Origin: Candidatus Uhrbacteria bacterium CG10_big_fil_rev_8_21_14_0_10_48_11
GTDB taxonomy: Bacteria; Patescibacteriota; Patescibacteriia; GWA2-46-9
DNA length: 50,402 nt
Direction of reading: 5' to 3'
NCBI GenBank assembly: GCA_002793855.1
Contig: PFET01000008.1
Location: 9,171-59,572 of the forward strand
The notes beneath the pieces were generated by a model that did no database searches, was not told the origin of the DNA, and saw only the letters and a list, made by a program, of their open reading frames with translations. Made by a program: the position numbers and the translations under genes. Shown here piece after piece: positions 10,735-19,994 of the stretch (positions are counted from its first letter, which is position 1; every line of letters starts with the position of its first letter).

Positions 10735-11160
10735 CTAAAAGCCGACTATGTCAGTAGTCGAAGCAATTTGGGAAAGGATGAAGTAGGTAAGAATATAAGA
10801 ACCGAACATGACGGCTGCTCCTATAGTGGCGCTAATCATTTTTTTTCTGGCGTGCTCTACTTGTTCTTCATTGCCTCCGGCGGTCATCCACAAAATACCG
10901 CCGTGGACAACTTGCACAATAAAAAGCACACCAATAAAACCAACAAGGATATTAAGGTACAGCCCAAAAATTTCTAGAGGAGTAATTTTATCTGTGGTTG
11001 CCCCAGTTCGGAGACCCGCACTGTTTGCTACCTCTTGATAGCTGTTTTGAATGAGACCCGGTAAGCCGTTAGCGCCTGTTGTCGCAGCTGATGTCCCAAC
11101 AGGAAGTGACGCAAAAAAAAGAGTAATCGCGTAGAAGATTTGTTTGGTTGCTTTTTTCAT
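10735..11160 (-). CDS. VirB2/TrbC-like pilin family small membrane protein (array member 4)
   Basis: HGGILWMTAGGNEEQVEHARKKMISATIGAAVMF. Confidence 0.72.
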   Translation of the reverse strand: MKKATKQIFYAITLFFASLPVGTSAATTGANGLPGLIQNSYQEVANSAGLRTGATTDKITPLEIFGLYLNILVGFIGVLFIVQVVHGGILWMTAGGNEEQVEHARKKMISATIGAAVMFGSYILTYFILSQIASTTDIVGF

Positions 11161-11164
11161 AGTT

Positions 11165-11578
11165 TTAGCTACAGCTTGTTACGCCAATTGTGCAGAGGAT
11201 CGTATTGATCAGAAAGTTGGTGCCAATATAAGCAGTAAAGACAATGATCACCCCGATAGCAGAGTTAAAGATAGTTGTCCGAGCCTTCTCTATTTTTTCC
11301 TCATTGCCTTCGGCTGTTAACCAAATTTCACCAGCACCAAAGATAGAAAGCATAAATATAACACCAGTAATACCGAGAACGGTTTTGACGATGCCCCCAA
11401 TGATTTCGTTAAGATTTCTATCTACATTTAAGCTTGCCTCTTCAGCTGTTTTGTTCAGGCCGTAATTTTCGCTGCTTGGGGAAGGCGACTGCGCAAACGC
11501 CGGTGCTACAACAAACACCCCGACAAGAAGTAGCGAGAGAGGAAAAGCAAGTACGGTTTTTTTAGCAGCAAAGGACAT
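11165..11578 (-). CDS. VirB2/TrbC-like pilin family small membrane protein (array member 3)
   Basis: FGAGEIWLTAEGNEEKIEKARTTIFNSAIGVIIV. Confidence 0.7.
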   Translation of the reverse strand: MSFAAKKTVLAFPLSLLLVGVFVVAPAFAQSPSPSSENYGLNKTAEEASLNVDRNLNEIIGGIVKTVLGITGVIFMLSIFGAGEIWLTAEGNEEKIEKARTTIFNSAIGVIIVFTAYIGTNFLINTILCTIGVTSCS

Positions 11579-11596
11579 GGAATTCTATAGATAATA

Positions 11597-11633
11597 TTAC
11601 ACCCCTCAACCAAAAAAGGCGAGGGGTGTAATA
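11597..11633 (-). terminator. Hairpin between array members 2 and 3
   Basis: attacacccctc / gaggggtgtaat perfect inverted repeat. Confidence 0.55.
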
Positions 11634-11652
11634 GAACGATAGTATAACGTGG

Positions 11653-12084
11653 TTATGAGGCAGTAACGCCTGTCGTCGTTTCAAGAATCGTGTTAATGAT
11701 GTAGCTGGCAATTGCGTAGGCGCTCAAAATAATAATGAGACCGATCAGCCCCGCAGTCAACGTTGCTCTAGCCGAGGACACGCGCTCTTCGTTTCCTGCC
11801 GCCGTCATCCACTGGAAGCCGCCGTAGAGAACAATTAACACTGCGACGATACCGAGGAAGCCGAGGAGGACACGAACGATTCTGGCGATAACGACGCGAA
11901 CGTCGCCATTGGCGTCACCGAGACCAATATTGTCTTTGATGTCGTTGAGCCCAAGATCGTCAGGGGAAAGCGTTCCGCTAGTGCTCTGCGCCAAAGCGAT
12001 AAATGGTGCCATCATTGCTACTGCAACACCGGTTGCCGCGAGTCGTTTGATGAGTTGTTTCTTCATGGTATCACCTCCTCTCAA
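11653..12084 (-). CDS. VirB2/TrbC-like pilin family small membrane protein (array member 2)
   Basis: YGGFQWMTAAGNEERVSSARATLTAGLIGLIII; AGGAGG-like RBS upstream. Confidence 0.75.
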   Translation of the reverse strand: MRGGDTMKKQLIKRLAATGVAVAMMAPFIALAQSTSGTLSPDDLGLNDIKDNIGLGDANGDVRVVIARIVRVLLGFLGIVAVLIVLYGGFQWMTAAGNEERVSSARATLTAGLIGLIIILSAYAIASYIINTILETTTGVTAS

Positions 12085-12174
12085 TCTCCCAGCGGGAGTT
12101 AAGGGTTAACAGTTCAACAATTATACTGTTGTTATCGTAGCGGTAAACAAACACAAGGTCAATGGTTGCGCGCA

Positions 12175-12621
12175 CTACGATCTCGGTACCTCCAAAACCG
12201 GTCGTTCAAATCCTGAGTTACTTGGGTTGTTAAAAAGGGTTGCTGGTTCACCAAGCGTGCCACCAGTGAGCGCGGTTGCAGCAAAATTGATGATGACCCA
12301 AGAGCCAAAAATAATAAGAAGTCCAATAAGGGCACCTTCAAAAACTTTTTTCCCGTGCTCAATTCGTTGCGCGTTACCGGTTGAAGTCATCCAGATGAGT
12401 CCACCATAGACAAAGACAAGGAGGGTAACGCTACCAACGACTTGTAGAATCTGATTGTAGATGTTAAGACCGAGCTGGATAAAATCGGTAATGCCACAGT
12501 TGGGTGCACCGAAGTCGGCGCAGCCCTGAGGGATGAGTCCGCTGTCAGCTGAAGCAAAAGCGACCGGCGCCAGAAGGAGTAGCAGAATGATAAACCTGTA
12601 GTACTGTTGACGACTCAGCAT
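12175..12621 (-). CDS. VirB2/TrbC-like pilin family small membrane protein (array member 1)
   Basis: YGGLIWMTSTGNAQRIEHGKKVFEGALIGLLII. Confidence 0.72.
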   Translation of the reverse strand: MLSRQQYYRFIILLLLLAPVAFASADSGLIPQGCADFGAPNCGITDFIQLGLNIYNQILQVVGSVTLLVFVYGGLIWMTSTGNAQRIEHGKKVFEGALIGLLIIFGSWVIINFAATALTGGTLGEPATLFNNPSNSGFERPVLEVPRS

Positions 12622-12625
12622 AAGC

Positions 12626-13990
12626 CTATTGGATAGTTTGGTTAATGCGCTGGATAGTGTTGGCGACGGCAGATTTCAGGTCGGTCGTTCCATTAACGAC
12701 TGCTGTAATGAGGTCATCAAAGGATGCTTCCGCTGTCGCTGGATCGTTTCCTCTATACCAGCTTTGTGCAGTGAGCAGTTCTGAGGCGAATGGTTCACGA
12801 AGAGCGTCACCTTTCTGCTCGTCGATGAGCGACCGAAGGGCAGGTGGCTTACCAGAAGCGGCAAGGTAGGAGCGGTCGTTTTCTGCTTTTGCCGCAAACT
12901 GCAAGAAGTCCCAGGCGAGATCGGGGTGGGCAGATTTTTTTGAAACTGTTTCTACCCAGTAGTTAGCGAAGTTTACTTTGTTGTTGACGGCATCTGCTTG
13001 CGGAATAGGAGCAACCGCCCAATTCAACTGCGGTGCACGCGAACGGATAATGGGTATTTGATAACTATAGCCAAAGAAGAAGGCGACGCGACCGGAAGTA
13101 AAGGCTTCTAGTGCGTCCGGCATGGTGCTGTTCCACGTGTAGGCTTCTTTCGTAGGATTTGCAAAATCGGTGTAGAAGCGCAACGCTTCAAGTCCTGGTA
13201 CAAATGTTTTGTTTGGGAACTGTGCCGGTACGAGCTGGAAGGTTGCATACCCTCTGGCGTCTGTCATATTGGCCCCATTTTGCATCATCAGCACCGAGAG
13301 AATATCAGAGAAGCGAGGGATGTTGTTGGCGGTGCCGAGCGCACTTCCGGCAACCACGATTTGCCCGGCTTCGTTAAGTTTAGTGATGCGGGCGACTGCC
13401 TGCAAAAATTGTGTCCAATCTTCTGGTGGGGTAGCAATGCCAGCACTGTTCAGGATGTCTTTATTATAGAAGAGCGCTAGGGTATCAACGCCGAGCGGTA
13501 AGCCATATGCTTGCTCTTTGCCGTCACTACTTTGCCGAATGACGTCTTTTCCAACCGCATCAATGAACGCTTGGCGGATAGTTGAGGGACTGGCGGTGGG
13601 CTTAGTTTGCATTGCGTAATTAGGATTTTGCCCACTAGAAGTTGCGGTAGCGAGTGTGGTTGTTGCCGGTAGCGGTGTAATCTTTGATTGGTATTTGCCG
13701 ACCCACGTGTTATGAATGGAGAAGATATCCGGACCGCGGTCTTCGGCTAGCGCCTCTAAAAACTGCTGTTCGTACTCTTCGTAGCGCAGCATTTTGTACT
13801 TAATGGTTACATACGGATGGAGCGCGTGGTAGGCGTCGATGATGCCTTTCATAGTGTCTTCACTGTCAAAGACGCGCCAGTAGTTAAGTGTTACCGGCTT
13901 AGGGGTGACGCGTTGTTGGCAGCCAAGCCCCAGTGCCGGCAAGGCCAAGAAGAGGAGTAGCGGGAGGAGATTTCGAACGGTTTTCATCAT
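12626..13990 (-). CDS. Extracellular solute-binding protein (ABC sugar-binding family 1 type)
   Basis: Lipoprotein-like N-terminus (LPALGLGCQQ), LNYWRVFDSEDTMKGIIDAYHALHPYVTIKYKMLRYEEYEQQFLEALAEDRGPDIFSIHNTWVG. Confidence 0.88.
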   Translation of the reverse strand: MMKTVRNLLPLLLFLALPALGLGCQQRVTPKPVTLNYWRVFDSEDTMKGIIDAYHALHPYVTIKYKMLRYEEYEQQFLEALAEDRGPDIFSIHNTWVGKYQSKITPLPATTTLATATSSGQNPNYAMQTKPTASPSTIRQAFIDAVGKDVIRQSSDGKEQAYGLPLGVDTLALFYNKDILNSAGIATPPEDWTQFLQAVARITKLNEAGQIVVAGSALGTANNIPRFSDILSVLMMQNGANMTDARGYATFQLVPAQFPNKTFVPGLEALRFYTDFANPTKEAYTWNSTMPDALEAFTSGRVAFFFGYSYQIPIIRSRAPQLNWAVAPIPQADAVNNKVNFANYWVETVSKKSAHPDLAWDFLQFAAKAENDRSYLAASGKPPALRSLIDEQKGDALREPFASELLTAQSWYRGNDPATAEASFDDLITAVVNGTTDLKSAVANTIQRINQTIQ

Positions 13991-14847
13991 ACGCGTTTGA
14001 GGTAGCTGCGAAACGCACCTTTAAGTTCTGGATGCGCAAGCCCCATATCGACTGTTGCCTTAAGAAAACCCAGCTTGTCTCCACAGTCCAGCCGTTTGCC
14101 ACTGTGCGTATAGGCGTAGAGCGGATGGTTTTTTTGGTAGCGCGCAAAGGCATCCGCAATCCGTAGCTCGCTGCCCTTTTTAACTTTAATACCCTTTAAT
14201 GTTTTAAGAAGATTTGGGGTGATAATGGCGCGGCCAATGTTTGCGAGCCTTGAAGGCGCAATTTCAAGGGATGGCTTTTCTATAAATTGGTTAACGAGGT
14301 GGAGATTTGGTCGAATTTGTTCGCCACCAATAATACCAAAGCGGCTTACTTGCTGTCGGGGTATTTTGCTTACCGTTATGACTGGCGCTGAGAATTCTTC
14401 GTAGATTTTGATGACCTCAGCTAGGCATGGTGTTTTACTCTGAATAATTTCGTCCCCGTAAAGCATGGCGAACGGTTCGTTTTTGAGCAGGTTGTACGCT
14501 TCAAGAATCGCATGGCCGTCACCGAGCGGTTCTGGCTGGCGAATATAAATGAAGTTTGCAAAACGAGCAAGACGTTGAATTTCTTTAAGTGCTTTACGCT
14601 TGTTGTCGTGGCGAAGCCGAGTTTCTAATTCTAAGTTTCTGTCAAAATGGTCTTCGATGGCACGCTTACTTTGTCCAGTGATAATAATGATGTCCTTAAT
14701 GCCTGACGCTACTGCCTCTTCAACCACGTACTGAATAACGGGCTTATCGACAAGCGTTAGCATTTCTTTTGGTTGCGCTTTGGTGGCAGGAAGAAATCGC
14801 GTACCAAAACCTGCGGCTGGTATGACTGCTTTGGTAATCTGTTGCAT
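13987..14847 (-). CDS. galU: UTP--glucose-1-phosphate uridylyltransferase
   Basis: KAVIPAAGFGTRFLPATKAQPKEMLTLVDKPVIQYVVEEAVASGI. Confidence 0.95.
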   Translation of the reverse strand: MQQITKAVIPAAGFGTRFLPATKAQPKEMLTLVDKPVIQYVVEEAVASGIKDIIIITGQSKRAIEDHFDRNLELETRLRHDNKRKALKEIQRLARFANFIYIRQPEPLGDGHAILEAYNLLKNEPFAMLYGDEIIQSKTPCLAEVIKIYEEFSAPVITVSKIPRQQVSRFGIIGGEQIRPNLHLVNQFIEKPSLEIAPSRLANIGRAIITPNLLKTLKGIKVKKGSELRIADAFARYQKNHPLYAYTHSGKRLDCGDKLGFLKATVDMGLAHPELKGAFRSYLKRV

Positions 14848-14885
14848 AATAATAGTGTACCAGATGTTAGCGGTGTGATGCCAGC

Positions 14886-17792
14886 TTAAACCGTTTCTTC
14901 TTCGTCGATGATATCAAAGGGCAGCACGGGTGAAGGGTTCCACCACCAGCGGTAGGCGAGTGCGCCGGCTAGGGCAATAAGTCCAATGCCGGTTGCCAAA
15001 TAGTAGTTGATGCTCCACGGCGTTTCGGGCGGCGCCGTAACCACTGCAGTCGACGTAGTGGGCGTTGTAAGTTGCTGCGCAGCTACAATATCGTCGGCGT
15101 CGCGCGTCAGCAGGCGGAAGCCAGCGCTGGAGAGGCTAAGAATGCCGGTTACGGTAACTGGTGTGCCAACCGCATAGGGTCGTTTTTGGGTAACGCCGAC
15201 CGGCATTACCACGCGAATGGTTTTGTTTTCGGACGTAATAAGTGCAAAGCCAGTGCTGTTTCCTTTATCAACTGTCCCGTCAACCGCCATAAGCGTACCG
15301 AATTTTTCCGCCGTTTCTTGGTAGAGTTCTGCAACCAGCTCTGTGTCGTCGCCGCCTAATAGAGTTATTGCGTTCTCTTCGGTAACGCGAAGACGCGGTT
15401 CGCCGCTTACTAAGTGGAGGGAGCCGCTAACTTGTAGTCGGTCACCGCGGGCAATGGAGAGCGAAACAGTTGGGTCAAGATCGACGCGTAAGTTTTCGAT
15501 GCCGCTACTTGCTGTGATGTGGGTGAGGTAGAGCGCATTAGTAGCAAAGGTATTAGGCTCGGCAAGTACGGTGCCGGAAACAATCAGTTCACCGCCAGTC
15601 GGCGTCGTTATCGAGGACGCTTGGTCGACAGTATTTTTGGCCCCCGGTGTCGTGGTGGTTGTCCAAACCCAGACGTCATCTTCGTTTCTGGCATACGCGG
15701 TGCCGATGGTGCTGCTTGGGTAGGTTACACTATCAACCTCATCACCGTTTGCGTTAAGCAAGGTAACAGTGTCGCCAGTATTGTTGAGAGCGATGTGTGT
15801 TTGCGTTTTAGGAAGAAGGACGTAACCAAAAGCTGCTATCGAACTTGGTTCGGTAAGGGTGAAGCGACGACCGCTAGCGTCTTCAACACTCCAGCCGGCA
15901 AGTGAGATTGGCGTCGCGCCATCATTGTAGAGTTCTATCCATTCGTCATTGCCAGTTGGCGGGGAAGGGAACAGTTCGTTAAGCGTAAGGGCTGAGTGCG
16001 AAGTGCTTATGCCGGCGACGCGACCAGCTGGTGCGGTGGCGTTTTCGCCAACGGTAACCGTTTGCTGTATCTTTTTTTGATTCCCATGGTCGTCCGTAAC
16101 GGTGAGTGTTACCGGATACGTTCCGGCATGGGGGTACGTATAGACAACAACTTCTCCTGTGGCATTCGCGCCGTCACCAAGGAACCAGTTGTAGGTTAGC
16201 GGTTCGTGCTCTGGGTCAAAACTATCTTCCGCGCTCATTACCACCGCTTCGTTAAGTGCTACGTGCGTTGGTAGATAGAGGGTAGCAACGGGAGGTTTGT
16301 CTTTGTGCAGAAAAATATTAGCTTCTCCCGGCGTCGGAGTGGCCATCCATAGCCATCCCTGATCAGTGAGTGCAAAACTTTGGTTTTCGGGGGCGTCTTC
16401 TTTGTAGCGCGCGGTATCAGTTGCTCGTGTTTTGTTAGGCGCGATGAGTCGTACCGCATCACCACCAAAATTTTTTATGGCAATACGCGAAACCGACCGC
16501 GGCACAACAAAGTAGCCCCCCGCGTCTACCATAGTGCTAGAGAAATCGTCAGTGTTGATGGTGTAATGCTCACTGTCGCCAAGCGACAACTGCCAACCAG
16601 TGGCATCAATCGGCGCCGAGGCGGTGTTTAAGAGTTCTATAAACTCATCGTCCCCACTACCAAATGGGTTTGGTAAAAGTTCATTTATTTTAAGGCCAGA
16701 GGTTGCTACCGTGTTTTTTGTCGAGCTACTACCAGATTCTTCAGTGATGCCGTTTGGTAACCCTTTGGTTGGGGTTGTCGTCAGTGCAAAATCGGCAGCG
16801 TCATTGTTGGTTGACTCTCCATCAACAATGCGAGCAACAGCGTTTGGATCTTTGGCTGCTGGTGCGTTCGACTCGCCGGCATTCCAGTCGCCATAGGCAA
16901 TTTGGTCGACGGTTTCTCCGGACGGTCCTTTTATAATGATAGCGTCGCCACTATTGTTGAGCTGTCCTTTAGGTTGGGTAACTACTAAAAAGCCGCCCGC
17001 TTTTATCGATCCCGAAAGGGCAGTTACTTGTCCTGTTCCGTTAGCAAGCGTCCAACCGTCAGATGAAATGGTTGCGGTCGTGGTATTAAAAAGTTCTACC
17101 CATTCGGTGTCGTTGTCTGCCGGGTCGGAGACAAATTCGTTAATGCGTAGCGCTCCGGTTTGCGCTAGTGCCGGTCGAGGAACGCCACCACCACTGGCTA
17201 CCGGAGTCGGATTTTCTGGCGGCGGTGTCGGGGGTGCTTCTACTGGAATGGCGCCAGTAAGTTCAAAGTCAGCCGCGTTGTTGTCAGTGTCTTGTATTTG
17301 TTCGTTGGCGTAGCGACGACTTAATACTTGTCCGCTCTCTGGGTTGGGCGCTGCTGAGCCTTCAACATTGGTTGCTGAACCAAAACCAACCTTATCGATG
17401 ACGGTGTTGCCGTTGTCACTATAGAGAAGAATGGTGTTGCCGGCGGCGATCGAATTTTGTGTTGAGTAGGTTAGATCAGCAGTAACACTACCAGCGTAAT
17501 CACTACTTGCAATACGTAGAGCGCCCTTGCTGGCGATAGTGCTGTCAGGAAAGGTGGTCAAAAGGTTAGCGGTTGTTCCACTTGCAGTTTGCTTACTGAG
17601 TCGCCAGCCAGAAATCGAAACCGGTGCGTCAGTTGGGTTATAAAGTTCGACAAATTCGTCTTTGGCGCTTGTGCCGACAATTTGTATTTTTGCAATGACA
17701 ACATGAGTGACGGTTGCCGCATGGACAGTCGGAGAAATTGCCAGCGCGATTAAAAACGACGCGCTGATACCAAAAAGCATTACCCTTGTCAT
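14886..17792 (-). CDS. Large secreted, membrane-anchored protein with repeated lamin-tail domains and a PKD-like domain
   Basis: Repeated xxINEFVSDPxxxDTEWVELFN / LKINELLPNPFGSGDDEFIELLN / LTLNELFPSPPTGNDEWIELYN units; PKD-like DSFDPEHEPLTYNWFLGDGANATGEVVVYTYPHAGTYPVTLTVTD; C-terminal TM. Confidence 0.85.
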   Translation of the reverse strand: MTRVMLFGISASFLIALAISPTVHAATVTHVVIAKIQIVGTSAKDEFVELYNPTDAPVSISGWRLSKQTASGTTANLLTTFPDSTIASKGALRIASSDYAGSVTADLTYSTQNSIAAGNTILLYSDNGNTVIDKVGFGSATNVEGSAAPNPESGQVLSRRYANEQIQDTDNNAADFELTGAIPVEAPPTPPPENPTPVASGGGVPRPALAQTGALRINEFVSDPADNDTEWVELFNTTTATISSDGWTLANGTGQVTALSGSIKAGGFLVVTQPKGQLNNSGDAIIIKGPSGETVDQIAYGDWNAGESNAPAAKDPNAVARIVDGESTNNDAADFALTTTPTKGLPNGITEESGSSSTKNTVATSGLKINELLPNPFGSGDDEFIELLNTASAPIDATGWQLSLGDSEHYTINTDDFSSTMVDAGGYFVVPRSVSRIAIKNFGGDAVRLIAPNKTRATDTARYKEDAPENQSFALTDQGWLWMATPTPGEANIFLHKDKPPVATLYLPTHVALNEAVVMSAEDSFDPEHEPLTYNWFLGDGANATGEVVVYTYPHAGTYPVTLTVTDDHGNQKKIQQTVTVGENATAPAGRVAGISTSHSALTLNELFPSPPTGNDEWIELYNDGATPISLAGWSVEDASGRRFTLTEPSSIAAFGYVLLPKTQTHIALNNTGDTVTLLNANGDEVDSVTYPSSTIGTAYARNEDDVWVWTTTTTPGAKNTVDQASSITTPTGGELIVSGTVLAEPNTFATNALYLTHITASSGIENLRVDLDPTVSLSIARGDRLQVSGSLHLVSGEPRLRVTEENAITLLGGDDTELVAELYQETAEKFGTLMAVDGTVDKGNSTGFALITSENKTIRVVMPVGVTQKRPYAVGTPVTVTGILSLSSAGFRLLTRDADDIVAAQQLTTPTTSTAVVTAPPETPWSINYYLATGIGLIALAGALAYRWWWNPSPVLPFDIIDEEETV

Positions 17793-17962
17793 AGCTTTTG
17801 GTTAAGAAATAAGGTTTTGCTAGTATACGTCCGCCACTTTGACAATAAAAGGTCGGGGTTTAAAGTTGGCTCGCAAGTGATGACACGGCATCACATTGTG
17901 AGCGTTGGAGTCATTTGCTTAGCAAGGTGGCGGAGGAACCGCCAACAACCAACTCGCTTCGG

Positions 17963-18007
17963 CGGGCAGAAGGCGGCTTCGCCGTTGCCTTCTGCCCGTT
18001 TTTTCTT
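17963..18007 (+). terminator. Intrinsic terminator-like hairpin
   Basis: cgggcagaaggc ... gccttctgcccg followed by tttttt. Confidence 0.65.
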
Positions 18008-18044
18008 GTTTTAAAAAATGGTCGGCGATATACTGCCTACTCGT

Positions 18045-18131
18045 GCCGGGGTGGTGGAATTGGTATACACGCAGGGTTTAGGACCCTGTGCCCGTAAGGG
18101 CTTGAGGGTTCGAGTCCCTCCTCCGGCACCA
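18045..18131 (+). tRNA. tRNA-Leu (anticodon TAG)
   Basis: gccgggg acceptor, anticodon stem caggg-tttagga-ccctg, variable arm, T-arm gggttcgagtccc, CCA encoded. Confidence 0.92.
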
Positions 18132-18176
18132 ATAATGTCAGTTATGACTTTGTCATAACCTATAAAATATCAGTAG

Positions 18177-18232
18177 TCCCGCCAGCAGGCGGGGCACCAG
18201 GTACGTTTATCCCGCCAGCAGGCGGGGCACCA
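18177..18232. repeat. Two direct copies of a 23-nt palindromic REP-like unit
   Basis: tcccgccagcaggcggggcacca at 18177-18199 and 18210-18232. Confidence 0.85.
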
Positions 18233-18284
18233 TTTTTAAAATAATAGTCCTATCAATAACCCAAGTATCAGCAACAGAAGGATA

Positions 18285-18319
18285 CAAAAAGCAAGCCCAA
18301 TGAGGGGCTTGCTTTTTTA
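18285..18319 (+). terminator. Intrinsic terminator-like hairpin
   Basis: aaaagcaagccc-(caatgag)-gggcttgctttttt. Confidence 0.7.
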
Positions 18320-18603
18320 TTGGTTTTGTTGTAATTTCGCTTCAATCGGTCTTGCGAGACCAAATCAAAAGCAGGGGTGCCATCTTGCACAAAACACCGC
18401 CGCCCTGACAACAGGGCACCAGAAGCAAGAGGTTTATAAGGGGTTGGAAAAGAGGAAGAGGAATGGAAAGAGCAACTGAGGAGGTCTCTCTTCTGTGTCA
18501 GGAGCTCTGTACGGTTACCTTCACCCACAAGTGGAGACGTGGCTGCGGAGCTCCCTGTCTCCACGTGCGGGTAGGGTACACGCTCAGTTGGTGCTGCGGA
18601 CCG

Positions 18604-18807
18604 ATGAGCAGAGCAGAAGCGAAGGAGCGAATCGCCAAAGAAATCGAAGTAAAGAAAGGTATGCTGGTTGACACCAGAGAAGGCAGAAAACGCTTGCGTG
18701 TTTCTGCGCATTGGCGTCGACCCAGCCTTGAAGATTTCATCAATTCGCTTTTGGAGAAGGGCGTTGCAGTGCCCGTCTTCGAGCCGAGCCTACCAGAAGA
18801 GGAGTAA
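18604..18807 (+). CDS. Small hypothetical protein
   Basis: MSRAEAKERIAKEIEVKKGMLVDTREGRKRLRVSAHWRRPSLEDFINSLLEKGVAVPVFEPSLPEEE; plausible composition only. Confidence 0.4.
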   Translation: MSRAEAKERIAKEIEVKKGMLVDTREGRKRLRVSAHWRRPSLEDFINSLLEKGVAVPVFEPSLPEEE

Positions 18808-18913
18808 GTCTGTGGAGGCGGTGCTGATGTTCGAACCAGCGCCGCCTCCAAATATTTTCTGAAGCAGTTTTTTGTGCTAAAATAAGCGGGTTAGCGGTCC
18901 AACAAGAATACCT

Positions 18914-19516
18914 ATGACTATCTCCTGGCTTGGCCAGAATTGTTTTAAAATAGAGGGCAAAAACACAACCGTTGTCATTGATCCATTCGAAGGTTCGACG
19001 GGTAATCGCATGCCAAAAACGGCGGCTGACTTATTGCTTCTCCCGCGCCCCTTCCCAGTAAAGGGCAGAGACTTTTTGAAGGACGATACCTTTACCATTG
19101 AATCCCCGGGGGAATACGAGGTAAAGGAGGTACTTGTTGAAGGGCAAGCAGCGGGTGCCAGCAAGGAAACCGTTTTTCATTTTGTGATTGATGGGGTGCA
19201 CTGTGGTCACCTTGGTAACCAAAAAATACTCGACGAGACAGCGGCGGAACTACTCGAAGGGGTAGACATTTTGTTTGTGCCAGTTGGTGGCAGCGAGGTA
19301 TTTTCACCAAGCGAAGCAGCCGAGGTTGTAAACAAAATTGAGCCGCGGGTTATCATTCCGATGCACTTCAAAGAACCGGCGGCGCCAAAACGTGAACCGG
19401 TGAACTCTTTTGCAAAAGAAGTGGGGCAGGCAAATGTCGAGCATCTTAAAAAATTTGCTGTGACCAAGAAAGATCTTCCCAATGACGAAACCAAACTCGT
19501 CGTCCTCGACGCTTAA
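18914..19516 (+). CDS. MBL-fold (UlaG-like) metal-dependent hydrolase
   Basis: MTISWLGQNCFKIEGKNTTVVIDPF...GVDILFVPVGG...VVNKIEPRVIIPMHF. Confidence 0.85.
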   Translation: MTISWLGQNCFKIEGKNTTVVIDPFEGSTGNRMPKTAADLLLLPRPFPVKGRDFLKDDTFTIESPGEYEVKEVLVEGQAAGASKETVFHFVIDGVHCGHLGNQKILDETAAELLEGVDILFVPVGGSEVFSPSEAAEVVNKIEPRVIIPMHFKEPAAPKREPVNSFAKEVGQANVEHLKKFAVTKKDLPNDETKLVVLDA

Positions 19517-19988
19517 AAAGCCGTCGCGCAAAACCGACAGTTCTCGCCGCCGGCCGGCGACAACGGAGAAGCGCGTAAAGAAGCTTTCGGAAAAAGCACC
19601 AGAGGTTGTCGTGTCACCGATGAGCGAAACGTTCCCGCACCCTTCAGTATCAACCAATAATGAGACGAAGAAAATGGCGCTCTATACCGCAGTTTCGGTT
19701 TTTATGTTTTTGGTTGTGCTAGGCTGGGGGTGGTCACTTCGTTTTTCGCTTGAGGTGCCGCCATCCAGTGACCCCGCAGCGCAGGAGTTACAAAAAACAG
19801 TGGGAGAATTTTCTACACTCTTTCAGCAAACGGTAGATGATGCAAAAAAGTTGTCTGTCCCTACACCAACCGATGTTTCACCTGTGGCAAATAGCACCGC
19901 ACCAACACTGACACCGCAAGAGATTGAAAGTTTAAAACAAAAAGTGTTAGAGAATACTACAACCCAACACCTTCCCTCACAACCGTAA
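19482..19988 (+). CDS. Hypothetical single-pass membrane protein
   Basis: One TM segment (AVSVFMFLVVLGWGWSL) between low-complexity regions; overlaps the MBL gene end. Confidence 0.5.
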   Translation: MTKPNSSSSTLKKPSRKTDSSRRRPATTEKRVKKLSEKAPEVVVSPMSETFPHPSVSTNNETKKMALYTAVSVFMFLVVLGWGWSLRFSLEVPPSSDPAAQELQKTVGEFSTLFQQTVDDAKKLSVPTPTDVSPVANSTAPTLTPQEIESLKQKVLENTTTQHLPSQP

Positions 19989-19994
19989 TGTTTT

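Noticed and set aside
9449-12621. Pilin array as additional DGR targets (extra VRs)
   Set aside because: No segment resembles the TR with adenine-directed substitutions; divergence looks like ordinary paralogy.
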